Assembly (NCBI GenBank): GCA_035577985.1
Contig: DATJZY010000115.1
Coordinates: 1 to 38,128 of the forward strand
Direction: 5' to 3'
Length of the DNA stretch: 38,128 nt
Origin: Candidatus Eisenbacteria bacterium
GTDB lineage: Bacteria > Desulfobacterota > Binatia > DP-6
Shown here: one piece after another, positions 8,087 through 17,241 of the stretch
Numbering within the stretch: position 1 is the stretch's first letter
How the letters are laid out: every line of letters starts with the position of its first letter
The notes under the pieces: model-generated
What the model saw: the letters and a program-made list of their open reading frames with translations, nothing else
The model's database searches: none
What the model was told of the DNA's origin: nothing
Made by a program: the position numbers and the translations under genes

Positions 8087-9280
8087 GTGCACGACGCATC
8101 GGCCGGCTCGATTCTGATCACGGGGGGCAATGGATTCCTCGGCTCGCTCGTCGCCGCGAAGGCGCTCGTCGAGAGCGACGCAACGATCGTCCTGCCGCTG
8201 CGCGAGCCGTACACGCGCGAGCGGGTGCTCGCGCCGATCCTGACCGAGCTCGCGGCCGAGGGGCGCCCGCCTCGAGCTGCCGATTCGGCCCGGATCGTGA
8301 CGGTGCCCTTGCCACCCCACGAGCACATCGACGAGCTCTACCGCAGCCTCCGTGACCTCGGGGTCCGCGACATCCTGCACTGCGCCGGGTCGCTGAGCTA
8401 CTTCAACGTGCGCAGACTCCAGGCGGGCAACCTCGACTTGACCCGCGCCATCCTCTCGCTCGGCACGGCGCTCGACGTGCGCCGGTTCGTGTACCTCTCG
8501 ACGGCGTACAGCGCCGGGTTCACCGACTGCCCGATCCTCGAGACCCTGCACGACGAGCCGCGTAACGACCCGACCGACTACACGCGCACGAAGCGCGAGG
8601 CGGAATGGCTGGTCGCTCGCAGCGGCCTCCCGTACGTCGTCGTTCGACCATCGATCGTCATCGGCGACAGCCGCGACGGGCGCTACGGCGGCAAGCCCTA
8701 CGGACTCTACCAGCTCTGGACCGCCGGCGTACGCTACCTGTCGATGGGATTCCCCCGCGTCCTGCACGTCGTCGCCGGCAACGAGCCGGTCAACTTCCTG
8801 CACCAGGACGCATTCACGACGGGCTTCTGGGCGGCCTACCGGACGCTGCCGGACCGCGCCGTCATGCACCTGGTGTCACGTGATGACGCGCTCCCGACGA
8901 TGCGCGATCTCTGGACGCTTTGGTTCTCGGTTCATGGCGGGCCACACGACGTCCACTTCTTCGATCGACTCGACACCGTGCCGATGGACGAGGTGGCACC
9001 CGAGGTCCGTCTGCTCCTCGACTTCACCGCAGTGAACAACGAGATCGGGTCTTCTCGATGGAACTTCTGCCGGGACCGACTGGAGGGGTTGCGTCGCAAC
9101 GGACTCGAGATGACCGACGCGAGCCTCGAGACGATCGCCGTCGCGCAGCGTCGCTTCGTCGCGGACTCGCCACGGCTGCAGCGCTTCATCCAACGGTATG
9201 AAGCGGCGGGCGTGCCCACCCCACGATTCGTCGATCGGACCGGCGAGCGTGCTCGGCCGCCCGGCGCGCGAGCCTCGTAG
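8087..9280 (+). CDS. Extended SDR, fatty acyl-CoA/ACP reductase-like
   Basis: A 397-residue protein. An N-terminal Rossmann fold with TGGNGFLG (12-19) binds NAD(P)H; the active site has STA (138-140) and YTRTK (Tyr165, Lys169). The overall pattern (LHCAGSLSYF, RRFVYLSTAY, VVRPSIVIG, NFLHQDAF) fits the NAD-binding_4 group of fatty acyl reductases and thioester reductases, which reduce an acyl thioester to an aldehyde or alcohol. That product would be the substrate of an ADO, which is why the context matters. GTG 8087 sits 8 bases after GGGG; GTG 8081, overlapping the previous stop, is an alternative. No acyl-carrier domain is attached. It could also be a sterol- or sugar-type SDR. Confidence 0.75.
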   Translation: MHDASAGSILITGGNGFLGSLVAAKALVESDATIVLPLREPYTRERVLAPILTELAAEGRPPRAADSARIVTVPLPPHEHIDELYRSLRDLGVRDILHCAGSLSYFNVRRLQAGNLDLTRAILSLGTALDVRRFVYLSTAYSAGFTDCPILETLHDEPRNDPTDYTRTKREAEWLVARSGLPYVVVRPSIVIGDSRDGRYGGKPYGLYQLWTAGVRYLSMGFPRVLHVVAGNEPVNFLHQDAFTTGFWAAYRTLPDRAVMHLVSRDDALPTMRDLWTLWFSVHGGPHDVHFFDRLDTVPMDEVAPEVRLLLDFTAVNNEIGSSRWNFCRDRLEGLRRNGLEMTDASLETIAVAQRRFVADSPRLQRFIQRYEAAGVPTPRFVDRTGERARPPGARAS

Positions 9281-9296
9281 ACGATGCTCATCGCCT

Positions 9297-9320
9297 GGCG
9301 CCGTGCCGGCCGCCGGCGCC
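9297..9320 (+). terminator. GC-rich hairpin between reductase and ABC genes
   Basis: GGCGCC at 9297-9302 pairs with GGCGCC at 9315-9320 around a GC-rich loop. There is no T-run, so it may only attenuate. It matters for deciding whether the reductase and transporter genes share a transcript. Confidence 0.25.
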
Positions 9321-9366
9321 CGCCCGACGTTGCGATCGGCCGCGAGCCTGGCAGACTGCCCGCCCC

Positions 9367-10323
9367 ATGAGCGCCGCGATCCTCTGCCGCGACGTCGTGA
9401 AGGTCTATCGCACGCGGCGCGCGCTCGACGGCGTGAGCTTCGAGGTGGCGCCGGGCGAGATCGTCGCGCTGCTCGGTCCCAACGGCGCCGGGAAGTCGAC
9501 GACGCTCTCCATCATCGCGACCCTGCTCGAGCAGACGTCCGGCCACGTCGAAGTCGCGGGACACACCCTCCCCGCCGGGGCGCGACTCGCGCGCCGGTCG
9601 CTCGGCCTCGTACCGCAGCGCGCAGCCGTCTACCCGGCGCTCACCGCGCGGGAGAACCTGGCGTATTTCGCACCGCTCCAGGGCCTCGACCACCGGGCCG
9701 CCCGCGCTGCGATCGCGCGGGTGCTCGCGCTGGTCGGCCTCGAAAGCCGGGCCGACGAGCCGGTGGCCCAGTACTCCGGTGGGATGGCACGACGCTTGAA
9801 CCTCGCCTGCGGCATCCTGCACGGGCCGCGCGTCGTCCTGCTCGACGAGCCGACCGTCGGCGTCGACCCGCAGGCGCGGGAACGCATCTACGCGCTCGAG
9901 CGCTCGCTCGCCGCCGAGGGCGGCGCGATCCTGCACAGCACCCACTTGATGGAGGAGGCACAGCGCCTGTGCGATCGCGTGATCCTGCTCGACGGCGGGC
10001 GGGTGATCGCGAGCGGGACCCCGACCGAGCTGGTCTCTCGCCTCGGCCTGCGCCCGGTGCTCACGCTGCACACCGAGCGCCCCCTCCCCGCCGGTTGGCC
10101 GGGCACCGGCGTGCGGGCGCGTGCGACCTCGGCCACGGCCGAGAGGATCGTCCTCCAAATCGACGAGGTCGGGCTCGTGCCCGCGCTCCTCGACCGCGCC
10201 CGAGCCGACGGCGGCGAGATCCTCGACGTTGCCCTCCACCGTCCCGATCTCGCCGACGTGTTCTTCCACCTGACGGGCCACGAGCTACGCGACGGTGACA
10301 CCGGGGAAGACCCCACGCCATGA
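9367..10323 (+). CDS. ABC transporter ATP-binding protein (ABC-2 exporter type)
   Basis: A 318-residue ATPase: Walker A GPNGAGKST (37-45), Q-loop in LVPQRA, signature YSGGM (136-140; usual form LSGG/YSGGM), Walker B VVLLDEP (156-162), H-loop His193 (STH). Residues after 230 form the extra C-terminal region common in drug- and lipid-exporting ABC-2 ATPases (CcmA/YhiH type). It overlaps the permease gene by 4 bp (ATGA), so they form one transporter. It starts 86 bp after the acyl-reductase-like gene on the same strand. Substrate unknown; export of a lipid or hydrocarbon product from the upstream enzymes is inference from position only. Confidence 0.9.
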   Translation: MSAAILCRDVVKVYRTRRALDGVSFEVAPGEIVALLGPNGAGKSTTLSIIATLLEQTSGHVEVAGHTLPAGARLARRSLGLVPQRAAVYPALTARENLAYFAPLQGLDHRAARAAIARVLALVGLESRADEPVAQYSGGMARRLNLACGILHGPRVVLLDEPTVGVDPQARERIYALERSLAAEGGAILHSTHLMEEAQRLCDRVILLDGGRVIASGTPTELVSRLGLRPVLTLHTERPLPAGWPGTGVRARATSATAERIVLQIDEVGLVPALLDRARADGGEILDVALHRPDLADVFFHLTGHELRDGDTGEDPTP

Positions 10324-11996
10324 TCGTCCGTGCGCTGGTTGCGGCGTTCGTCAAGGACGTGCGCTTGCTCGTCCGCGATCGCGTGGGCCTCGTCTTCCTC
10401 ACCATCGCGCCGCTGATCGTGATGTCGGTGGCCGGGTTCTCGCTGTCGACCCTCTTCGGCGGCGTGCCGCAGCCGGGTGCCTACGTGCTGCCCGTGGTCG
10501 ACGAGGACGATGGACGCATCGCCGCCGAGTTGCGGGAGCGGCTCACCGACGATGCGACGATCGAGGTCCGCACCGTCCCGACTCGCGAGCAGGCGCTCGA
10601 GCTCGTCCATTCCCGCGAGAGCGCCGCCGTCCTCGTCATCCCCGCCGGCACGTCGGCCGCGCTCGCGCGCGGGTCGCGCGCGTCGCTCCGCCTCCTCACC
10701 GACCCGGTCAAGTTCGTCGAGCTCACCAACGTGCGCTTCCTCGTCGAGGAGCTCCGCCAAGCGGTCGGTCAACATGCGATCGACCTCGCGCAGCGTCGAA
10801 TCGACCGCGTGCGAGCGCGCGCGCTGGCCGAGGAGCGCCGGCTCGAGCGACGGTTCGCCCGCCTGCGGGCCGCGCTCGCCCGTACCGCCGACCGTGTACA
10901 CGAGGTGCACGCCGACGTCGCCCGCCGCGTCGAGGTGGCCGGCGCTCGGCTGGAGAACACACTCCGCGAGGGCCTCCGCCGCACCGAAGCGGAGCGCCTG
11001 GGTGCGGCGCGGAGGCGTCTCGAGCGCGAGCTCGCTCCGCTCCACGAGTTCGTCGACGCGCTCGCCGCCTATCGCGGGACCTTCGAGTCGTGGCTCGCCG
11101 GAGTGCGGGAGCAGGCGGGACGCTTCGCCGACCGCATCCCGCCACCACCCGAGCCGCCGGCCCTGCCGGCGGCCCTCGAACAGCTCGCGCACGGCGACGA
11201 CGATGCGCTCGCGAGCCGCATTCTGGGCGCGCCGGGCGACGTCGCGCTCCCGAAGCTGCCCCTCGACCTCGCCCTGCCGCCCCTGCCCGAACCCCCTGCG
11301 GTGACCGCACTCGCGCTCCCGTCGCTCCCCGACGTCCGGCTGCCGCGGCTGCTCGACGTCGTCGAGACGAGCGTGAGCGGAGCGCCGAGCCGTCTCAACA
11401 GCTTCGACCAGTACGTGCCCGGCTTCAGCATCACGTTCCTCATGCTCGGCATGCTGATCGGGGTCGCGATGACGCTGATCGACGAACGCGAGCTCGGCAC
11501 GCTCGATCGCGTCCGCGCGACGCAGGCCCCGGTCGCGACGCTCGTCCTGGGCAAGCTCACGGTGCGCTTCCTGGTCGGCGTCCTGCAGATGATCGCGCTC
11601 CTCGGGGTCGGTCGGGCGGCCTTTGGCGTGTCCCTCGGCCCGCAGCCCGTGGCGCTTCTCCTGCCGACGGTGGGCATCGTCTTCGTCGGGACGGCCTTCG
11701 GCGTGCTGGTCGCCGGACTGGCCCCGACCCGCGACGCGGTCATCCCCCTCGGCGCGATCGCGATCGTCACCATGTGCGCCGTCGGCGGCTGCTGGTGGCC
11801 CATAGACCTCGAGCCGCGCTGGATGCGCGGTCTCGCGCGTGTCCTCCCGACCACCTGGGCGATGTCCGGCTTCAAGGACCTGATGATGCGCCACCAGACC
11901 GTCACGGCGGCGCTCGAGCCGACCCTCGTGCTCCTCCTCTTCGGCCTCGCCTTCCTGGTGGTCGGCCTCGTCGCCTTTCGTCCGAGCCGGGTGTGA
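10320..11996 (+). CDS. ABC-2 type permease with long coiled-coil extracytoplasmic loop
   Basis: A 558-residue permease, against about 370-400 for the usual ABC-2 family. One membrane helix at about 22-46, then a very long loop, then five or so helices from 368 to the end (ITFLMLGMLIGVAM, FLVGVLQMIALLGV, LLLPTVGIVFVGTAFGVL). The loop carries a charged heptad-like coiled coil (about 140-290, rich in Arg/Glu/Ala/Leu) and a Pro-rich stretch (274-343). The motif ERELGTLDRVRATQ after the first C-terminal helix is typical of ABC-2 exporters. Such a hairpin could replace a separate HlyD-type adaptor protein, which is absent here; this is inference. Pairs with the preceding ATPase. Confidence 0.88.
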   Translation: MIVRALVAAFVKDVRLLVRDRVGLVFLTIAPLIVMSVAGFSLSTLFGGVPQPGAYVLPVVDEDDGRIAAELRERLTDDATIEVRTVPTREQALELVHSRESAAVLVIPAGTSAALARGSRASLRLLTDPVKFVELTNVRFLVEELRQAVGQHAIDLAQRRIDRVRARALAEERRLERRFARLRAALARTADRVHEVHADVARRVEVAGARLENTLREGLRRTEAERLGAARRRLERELAPLHEFVDALAAYRGTFESWLAGVREQAGRFADRIPPPPEPPALPAALEQLAHGDDDALASRILGAPGDVALPKLPLDLALPPLPEPPAVTALALPSLPDVRLPRLLDVVETSVSGAPSRLNSFDQYVPGFSITFLMLGMLIGVAMTLIDERELGTLDRVRATQAPVATLVLGKLTVRFLVGVLQMIALLGVGRAAFGVSLGPQPVALLLPTVGIVFVGTAFGVLVAGLAPTRDAVIPLGAIAIVTMCAVGGCWWPIDLEPRWMRGLARVLPTTWAMSGFKDLMMRHQTVTAALEPTLVLLLFGLAFLVVGLVAFRPSRV

Positions 11997-12107
11997 AGAA
12001 GAAGCCTCCGCCGCGCTGCTGAACGCTTCAGCCACCCGGCGCGTCGACGAACCGATCAATCTCACCCGTCGCTGAGCTGAGCGCACGTTGCTCGGGCAGG
12101 AGGAAAG

Positions 12108-12149
12108 TGGAGCCGAAGGGAGTCGAACCCTCGACCTCTTGAATGCCAT
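12108..12149 (-). other. 3' fragment of tRNA-Ala(GGC), probable attachment-site remnant
   Basis: Read on the minus strand, the sequence runs from the anticodon loop (T-GGC-A) through the 3' anticodon arm TCAAG, variable loop, T arm (GAGGG-TTCGACT-CCCTT) and acceptor CGGCTCC to discriminator A. No CCA is encoded. The 5' half (acceptor, D arm, 5' anticodon strand) is absent: the bases before it on the minus strand do not fold as tRNA. A tRNA cut at the anticodon loop is the classic footprint of tyrosine-recombinase integration. No integrase gene and no second copy are seen in the window. It is not a functional tRNA. Confidence 0.75.
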
Positions 12150-12314
12150 CCGGTTTCCGACCGTCGACGCGCGACGACAACCGACCACAACTGCCGAGAA
12201 GACCGTGACTCACGATGACGTCACCGCACGGCTTCGCGGCACCTGTGGGCTGTGGTCAGAGGCGAACCCGTAGAGTCCCGGCCCTCGCCGCTTGATGCGC
12301 GATCAAGTGAACCT

Positions 12315-13540
12315 CGAGGTATTGGCAAGTGGTGTGGATCGGCCCGAGGTATGACCGGAAGTTGTGGATCGTGGAGCGCGTGACCCCGGCGGCGTATCTT
12401 CCCGCCTGAGCGACCGCCGCGCCTTGGCGGGCGGGCGAACAAGTCGGCACCCATGCTGACGGTCGTCGGCACCGAGGCAGCGGAGAACGCGGGAGACGGG
12501 GGCTCGTTGCTCGACGACATCGCCCGCGAGGGGGCGCGCCGGATGCTCGCGACGGCGCTGGAGACCGAGGTAGCCCCGTATCTGGAGGCCCACCGCGACG
12601 AACGCGACGCCGAGGGCCATGCCCTGGTCGTCCGTAACGGCAAGGGACGCACCCGAAAGGTGACGGTCGGCTCCGGGACGATCCCGGTGAGCGCGCCCCG
12701 TATGAACGACCGGCGGACCGACCAGGATGGCGAGCGACGCCGATTCACGAGCCGCATCCTGCCGCCGTACATGCGCCGTTCCCCGAAGGTGGCGGAGGTC
12801 TTGCCCGTGCTCTACCTGCGGGGCCTCTCCACCGGCGACTTCCGCGAGGCCCTGACGGCGCTGCTCGTGGACGATGCCGCTGGGTTATCCGCCACCAGCA
12901 TTGCGCGACTGACCAACGAGTGGGAGATCGAGTACCGCGCCTTCCAGAAGCGGAGTCTCGCCGACCGCGAGTACGTGTACGTCTGGGTCGATGGCGTGCA
13001 CTTCAACATCCGCCTGGAGGATGACCGCCTCTGCACGCTCGTGATGATCGGGGTGCGGGTGAATGGCACGAAGGAACTGATCGCTGCCGAGGCGGCTCCA
13101 ACCTCGCGTGAAGGCCGTGCTCCACGAGGTGATGTACGCCGAGAGCCGGCACCATGCCCGCGACGCGATCGCGCGGTTCGCCACCGAGTACAGTCCGAAG
13201 TACCCGAAGGCGGTCGAGACCCTGGAGAAGGACGCCGACGTGCTCCTCACGTTCTTCGACTTTCCCGCCGAACATTGGAAGCATCTGCGGACCTCGAACG
13301 TGATCGAGTCTCCGTTCGCGACGGTCCGACTGCGCCAGCGCGTGACGAAGGGCGCGGGTTGCCGCAAGAAAGGGCTCCTGATGACCTACGAGCTCCTGGA
13401 CATGGCGCAGGCCCGTTGGCGACGACTCGATGGCACGCATCTGCTGCCGCTCGTGCGGGCCGGCATCGCCTTCGTAGACGGCGTCCAGCAGGAGGGAAAG
13501 GTCAGCAAGCCGAAGGCAAAGCCGGCGTGATCCTCGGCGA
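12315..13540 (+). mobile_element. Decayed IS256-type insertion sequence, copy 1
   Basis: The left side has the repeated motif CGAGGTATTGGCA (12315), TGGTGTGGATCG (12330-12341) and TTGTGGATCGTGGAGC (from 12362), shared with copy 2. The transposase remnant follows. On the right, similarity to copy 2 stops about 10 bp after the stop codon (TCCTCGGCG), so the right terminal repeat found in copy 2 is lost. Exact ends and target duplication cannot be set. Confidence 0.65.
12453..13530 (+). pseudogene. IS256-family transposase with internal deletion
   Basis: From ATG 12453 the frame encodes the N-terminal DNA-binding part (GARRMLATALETEVAPYLEA) and the first catalytic Asp region (VYVWVDGVHFN). Near 13092 it jumps, in another frame, to RLQPRVKAVLHEVMYAE and then the C-terminal part (FFDFPAEHWKHLRTSNVIES) to TGA 13530. 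Compared with copy 2, about 195 bp are missing, including the region with the second catalytic Asp (VGDGALGFW). The protein cannot be active. The N-terminal halves of the two copies are highly similar, so they come from one element or close relatives. Confidence 0.85.
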
Positions 13541-13604
13541 CCCTGCAGCCATGCCACTGCCAATGCGGAGCTGTCCGGATCGCCGATGTTGTCCCTGAGC
13601 GCCA

Positions 13605-13635
13605 TTAGCTAGACGTCTGGGCCGCAGATAGCTAA
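13605..13635. promoter_or_regulatory. Inverted repeat upstream of DUF202 gene
   Basis: TTAGCTA at 13605-13611 and TAGCTAA at 13629-13635 form perfect 7-bp arms around 17 bases. A second small palindrome, CCTGAAGCTTCAGG, lies at 13681-13694 just before the ribosome site. The AT-rich arms stand out in this GC-rich DNA and could be an operator. Confidence 0.3.
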
Positions 13636-13702
13636 AGCGTCGCCCGACTTGTGGTAGAAGCCGCTGCGAGACTGAGTACCCCTGAAGCTTCAGGAGGCCA
13701 TC

Positions 13703-14182
13703 GTGAACGAGAGACCGCGGACGCCTCCGGACCCGATTGCGACCGAAACCGCTGTCGTCGAGAGGCTCGAAAAGGACGCGGTCGCTCTGGCGCGCGATCG
13801 GACCAGCCTGGCCAGCTTCCGCGTGAAGCTGGCGCTGGACCGCACGACGCTCGCCTGGATCCGGACGACGCTGACGATGGCGACCTTCGGCTTCGGTCTG
13901 GCCGCATTCTTCCGGGGCGTGCGCGAAGCACATCCCCAGAATCCGGAGGCGACCCGCCTGCAGGAGGGGGCGATCAAGATGGGCATGGCGCTCCTCGTCC
14001 TGGGGATCGTCGCGACGGCACTCGCGGGCACCTCCCACTGGTTCGCGCTTCGCCGGCTTCGGCGGGGCGAGATGCCCGTCCTGACCCACTGGCCCCTCAG
14101 CATTACGGTGGCCGTGCTACTCACGGGATTCGGCCTCGCAGGCGTTTACTTCCTGCTCATTGGGATGGCTCACTCTGGTTGA
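13703..14182 (+). CDS. DUF202 (YidH-type) inner membrane protein
   Basis: A 159-residue protein with the DUF202 signature LALDRTTLAWIRTTLTM (about 43-59) and three membrane helices (about 53-72, 93-111, 133-153). DUF202 proteins are small inner-membrane proteins of unknown function. GTG 13703 follows AGGAGG with ideal spacing. The first 40 residues are charged and cytoplasmic by the positive-inside rule. It sits between two IS remnants but looks intact; the gene probably predates or survived the insertions. Confidence 0.88.
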   Translation: MNERPRTPPDPIATETAVVERLEKDAVALARDRTSLASFRVKLALDRTTLAWIRTTLTMATFGFGLAAFFRGVREAHPQNPEATRLQEGAIKMGMALLVLGIVATALAGTSHWFALRRLRRGEMPVLTHWPLSITVAVLLTGFGLAGVYFLLIGMAHSG

Positions 14183-14266
14183 GGTCGTAGAGAGTCGCTC
14201 TTTGCGTCTCGAACGACAACTCTGGCTGGAATTGGCACAGGACCGGCCATGGTGCGTCGCGGACGT

Positions 14267-14284
14267 GGCAATACTTGTGGATCG
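14267..14284 (+). repeat. Dispersed end repeat, GGCAATA-TTGTGGATCG type
   Basis: GGCAATACTTGTGGATCG here differs by one base from the copy at 37213. Related copies lie at 17405-17429 (minus), 37204 (plus) and, weaker, at 12325. It stands alone, 85 bp after the DUF202 gene, without transposase. Confidence 0.6.
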
Positions 14285-14463
14285 CGTGGGGAGCGGGGCT
14301 ACGGGGGTGGCCGCCGTCGCGGAAGGCTTTTCGATCTCCACCGCTCCCGGTGGCGCTGATGGTGGCTGCGAATGCCGCCGCATCGGCGTTGCTCGGTACG
14401 TCGAGCGTAGTGTAGCTGTCGTGCTCGCCGAAGGCGAAGTAGAAGGCCTCCCCTTTCCCCCCG

Positions 14464-15837
14464 ATGCTGGCAGACGATTGCTCGATGGCTCTCCGCCGCG
14501 CGGTGCGGCCCTCCCTAAAGCGAGCTTGCGCCCTTCGTGTTCTCGGAGCCGCCGTACTGCTGGCCGTACTGCTGGTGGGGTGCGCCGGTGCACCCCGCCT
14601 GATGCCGACTCCGAGGATCTACGCCGACGCCGCCGCGCGGCCGCTCTTCACGGGGCCGGCACCTCCGACAACGTCTGTCGATCTGCTCTATGTCACGGAC
14701 CGTGCACCCGTGACGAAGCCGGACGGTTCGCCCGCCTACAGCTCCGATCGTTCGCGCTCGATGGCGTTCGGATCGGTCACGGTCGAGATCGGCGATCAGG
14801 TGCCGTGGCTGGTCCTCGCCGAGCAGAGCAGGGAGAGCCCGCGCCAGTTGCCGCTCGAGCTGCAGCTCGGCGCGACGACGGAGCTCGGGCGCTTCCCGCC
14901 GATCCCCTACGACGTCGACCCGGTGTCGGGCGGCATCACCCGGTCTCCGGCGGTCGTCGATGCCCACGAACGGGCCGCCGCGGGCCTCCAGGCAGAGGTG
15001 GCGCGGCGCATCGCAGCCTCGCCCCGGAAGGAGGTCGTCCTCTTCGTGCACGGCTACGCCAACACCTTCCAGGACGCCGCCTTCAGCATGGCCGATCTCT
15101 GCCACTTCTTCGGCCGCGAGTTCGTATGCGGGATCTTCAGCTGGCCGGCCGGCGGATCGCGTGGGATGATGGCGGGCTACAACGTCGACCGCGAATCCGG
15201 CGAGTTCGCCGTGCAGCATCTGAAACAGGCGATCCGCCTAATTGCACAGACTCCCGGCGTCGAGCGCATCCATTTGATGGCACACAGCCGCGGCACGGAC
15301 GTACTCGCGTCGGTGCTGCGCGAGCTCAACATCGAGGCCTACGCCGCTGGGAGTTCCATCGCCGACCGCTTCAAGGTGAGGAACATCGTACTGCTGGCGC
15401 CGGACATCGACGCCGACGTCGCGGCGGCGAAGATCTTCGGCGTCGTCTCTGATCCCGATCTGGCCTACGGGGCCGCTCCGCAGCCGCGCAAGGTCTTCTC
15501 CGGTCCCGGCGTGCACATCACGTCCTACGTGTCCTCGGACGACAAGGCGCTGACGCTCTCCCAATTCCTCTTCGGGAGCCTCGTACGGCTCGGCCGGGTC
15601 GACGTGGCGCTGCTCACCAAGGAGCGGGCCGCGAAGGCCGTGCGTCTCGCCTATCTCGTCGACTTCATCGAGGTAAAGGGAACGCCCGGCTTCCTCGGGC
15701 ACAGCTACTTCACCTCCGATCCGGCGGTGAGCTCGGACCTGGTCGCGCTGATCCGCTACGGACTCAAGCCGGGTGAGCCGGGCCGACCGCTCGAAGAGAT
15801 CCAGCGACCGTTCTGGCGCATCCCCGCTGGTACCTGA
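14464..15837 (+). CDS. DUF900 alpha/beta hydrolase, predicted lipoprotein
   Basis: A 457-residue protein. The N-terminus has a lipoprotein signal (hydrophobic stretch ending LLVGC, Cys40; Cys33 if ATG 14485 is used). The DUF900 hydrolase domain follows: strand VVLFVHGYANTF (191-202), nucleophile AHSRG (Ser275), acid in APDID (Asp314 or Asp316) and His413 (FLGHSYF). DUF900 enzymes are esterase-like proteins of unknown substrate, often with Ca-binding or lipoprotein partners. As a lipoprotein it would act in the periplasm or at the outer membrane. The region before it holds the repeat at 14267 and no other gene. The choice between the two starts is open. Confidence 0.87.
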   Translation: MLADDCSMALRRAVRPSLKRACALRVLGAAVLLAVLLVGCAGAPRLMPTPRIYADAAARPLFTGPAPPTTSVDLLYVTDRAPVTKPDGSPAYSSDRSRSMAFGSVTVEIGDQVPWLVLAEQSRESPRQLPLELQLGATTELGRFPPIPYDVDPVSGGITRSPAVVDAHERAAAGLQAEVARRIAASPRKEVVLFVHGYANTFQDAAFSMADLCHFFGREFVCGIFSWPAGGSRGMMAGYNVDRESGEFAVQHLKQAIRLIAQTPGVERIHLMAHSRGTDVLASVLRELNIEAYAAGSSIADRFKVRNIVLLAPDIDADVAAAKIFGVVSDPDLAYGAAPQPRKVFSGPGVHITSYVSSDDKALTLSQFLFGSLVRLGRVDVALLTKERAAKAVRLAYLVDFIEVKGTPGFLGHSYFTSDPAVSSDLVALIRYGLKPGEPGRPLEEIQRPFWRIPAGT

Positions 15838-15968
15838 CGTGCCCTGCTCCGCCCGCCGCCTACCCGCGCACAGACCCCGGAGGCCCGCCGCCCAGTTAAA
15901 TCCCCACGTCGCGTACTTTGCTTGAACCTTCGATGTGGTGTGGATCGCCCGCGATGAGCGCCGAGGAA

Positions 15969-17241
15969 TCATGCCGCCTTCGCCTTCGGCTTGCTGCCCT
16001 TCCTCTTGCTGAACGGCATCCACGAAGGCGATGTCGGCACGCACCAGTGGCAGGAGGTGCACACCGTCGAGCCGCCGCCATCGGGCCTGCGCCATGTCCA
16101 GGAGCTTGTACGCCATCAGGAGCCCCTTCGTGCGCGACCCCGCGCCCTTAGTCACGCGCTGGCGCAGCCGCACCGTCGCGAACGGGGGCTCGATCACGTT
16201 CGACGTGCGGAGATGCTTCCAATGCTCGGCCGGGAAGTCGAAGAACGTGAGCAGCACGTCGGCGTCCTTCTCCAGCGTCGTGACCGCCTTCGGGTACTTC
16301 GGGCCGTACTCGGTGGCGAACTGCTGCGCCGCTTCGCGCGCCTCGTCACGGGTCTCGGCGTACATCACCTCGTGCAGCGCGGCCTTCACGCGCGGCTGGA
16401 GGCGCTTCGGGAGCTTGTCGAGGATGTTCCCGAGCTTGTGGAACCAGTCGCGCTGCTCGCGAGTCTTCGGCCACACGTCGCGTACTGCTGCCCAGAAACC
16501 GAGGGCACCGTCCCCGACAGCGACGACCGGCGGGCGTATGCCCCGGCGCTTCAGGTCCCGGAGCACGGTCTTTCAGCTCTCGGCGCTCTCGCGGTAGCCA
16601 TCCTCGACCGTGATCAGCTCATTCGTCCCGTCGGGCCGCACGCCGATCATGACGAGCGTGCAGAGGCGGTCGTCTTCGAGCCGGACGTTGAAGTGCACGC
16701 CATCGACCCAGACGTAGACGTAGTCACGGTCGGCGAGGCTGCGCTTCTGGAACGCGCGGTACTCGGTCTCCCACTCGTTGGTCAGCCGCGCGATGTTCGT
16801 GGCCGACAACCCGGCGGCATCATCCCCGAGAAGCGCCGCCAGCGCCTCGCGGAAGTCGCCGGTGGAGAGGCCGCGCAGGTACAGCACGGGCAACACTTCG
16901 GCCACCTTTGGGGAGCGGCGCATGTAGGGCGGCATGATGCGGCTCGTGAATCGGCGTCGCTCACCATCCTGATCGGTCCGCCGGTCGTTCACGCGGGGTG
17001 CGCTGACGGGGATCGTCCCGGAACCGACCGTCACCTTCCGGGTGCGGCCTTTGCCGTTGCGGACGACCAGGGCGTGCCCATCCTCGTCGCGTTCGTCGCG
17101 ATGGGCCTCCAGGTACGCGGCGACCTCGGTCTCCAGCGCCGTCACGAGCATCCGCCGCGCTCCCTCGCGGGCGATCTCGTCGAGCAGGGAGCGCCCGTCC
17201 ACCTCGTCCTGCGCCGACTCGTTACCGACGACCTTCAGCAT
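15969..17241 (-). pseudogene. IS256-family transposase with nonsense codon and terminal frameshift
   Basis: Start ATG 17241. The frame gives the full N-terminal half with DGVHFN (first catalytic Asp), then hits TGA at 16573-16575 (ESAES-stop-KTVL), and continues in the same frame with VGDGALGFW (second Asp), DWFHKLGN and the C-terminal part FFDFPAEHWKHLRTSN. A third fragment at 17726-17767 has TGG (Trp) where this copy has TGA, so this is a TGG-to-TGA nonsense mutation. Close to the end (VQQEEG) a one-base shift replaces the expected SKPKAKAA tail that copy 1 still has. Almost full length (about 424 codons) but inactive unless read through. Confidence 0.88.

Noticed and set aside
12108..12149. 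A functional tRNA gene
   Set aside because: The acceptor 5' strand, D arm and 5' anticodon strand are missing, so it cannot fold into a tRNA.
12028..12213. A short minus-strand frame crossing the tRNA fragment
   Set aside because: Peptides read through tRNA-like sequence (EVEGSTPFGS type) are a common false call; there is no ribosome site.
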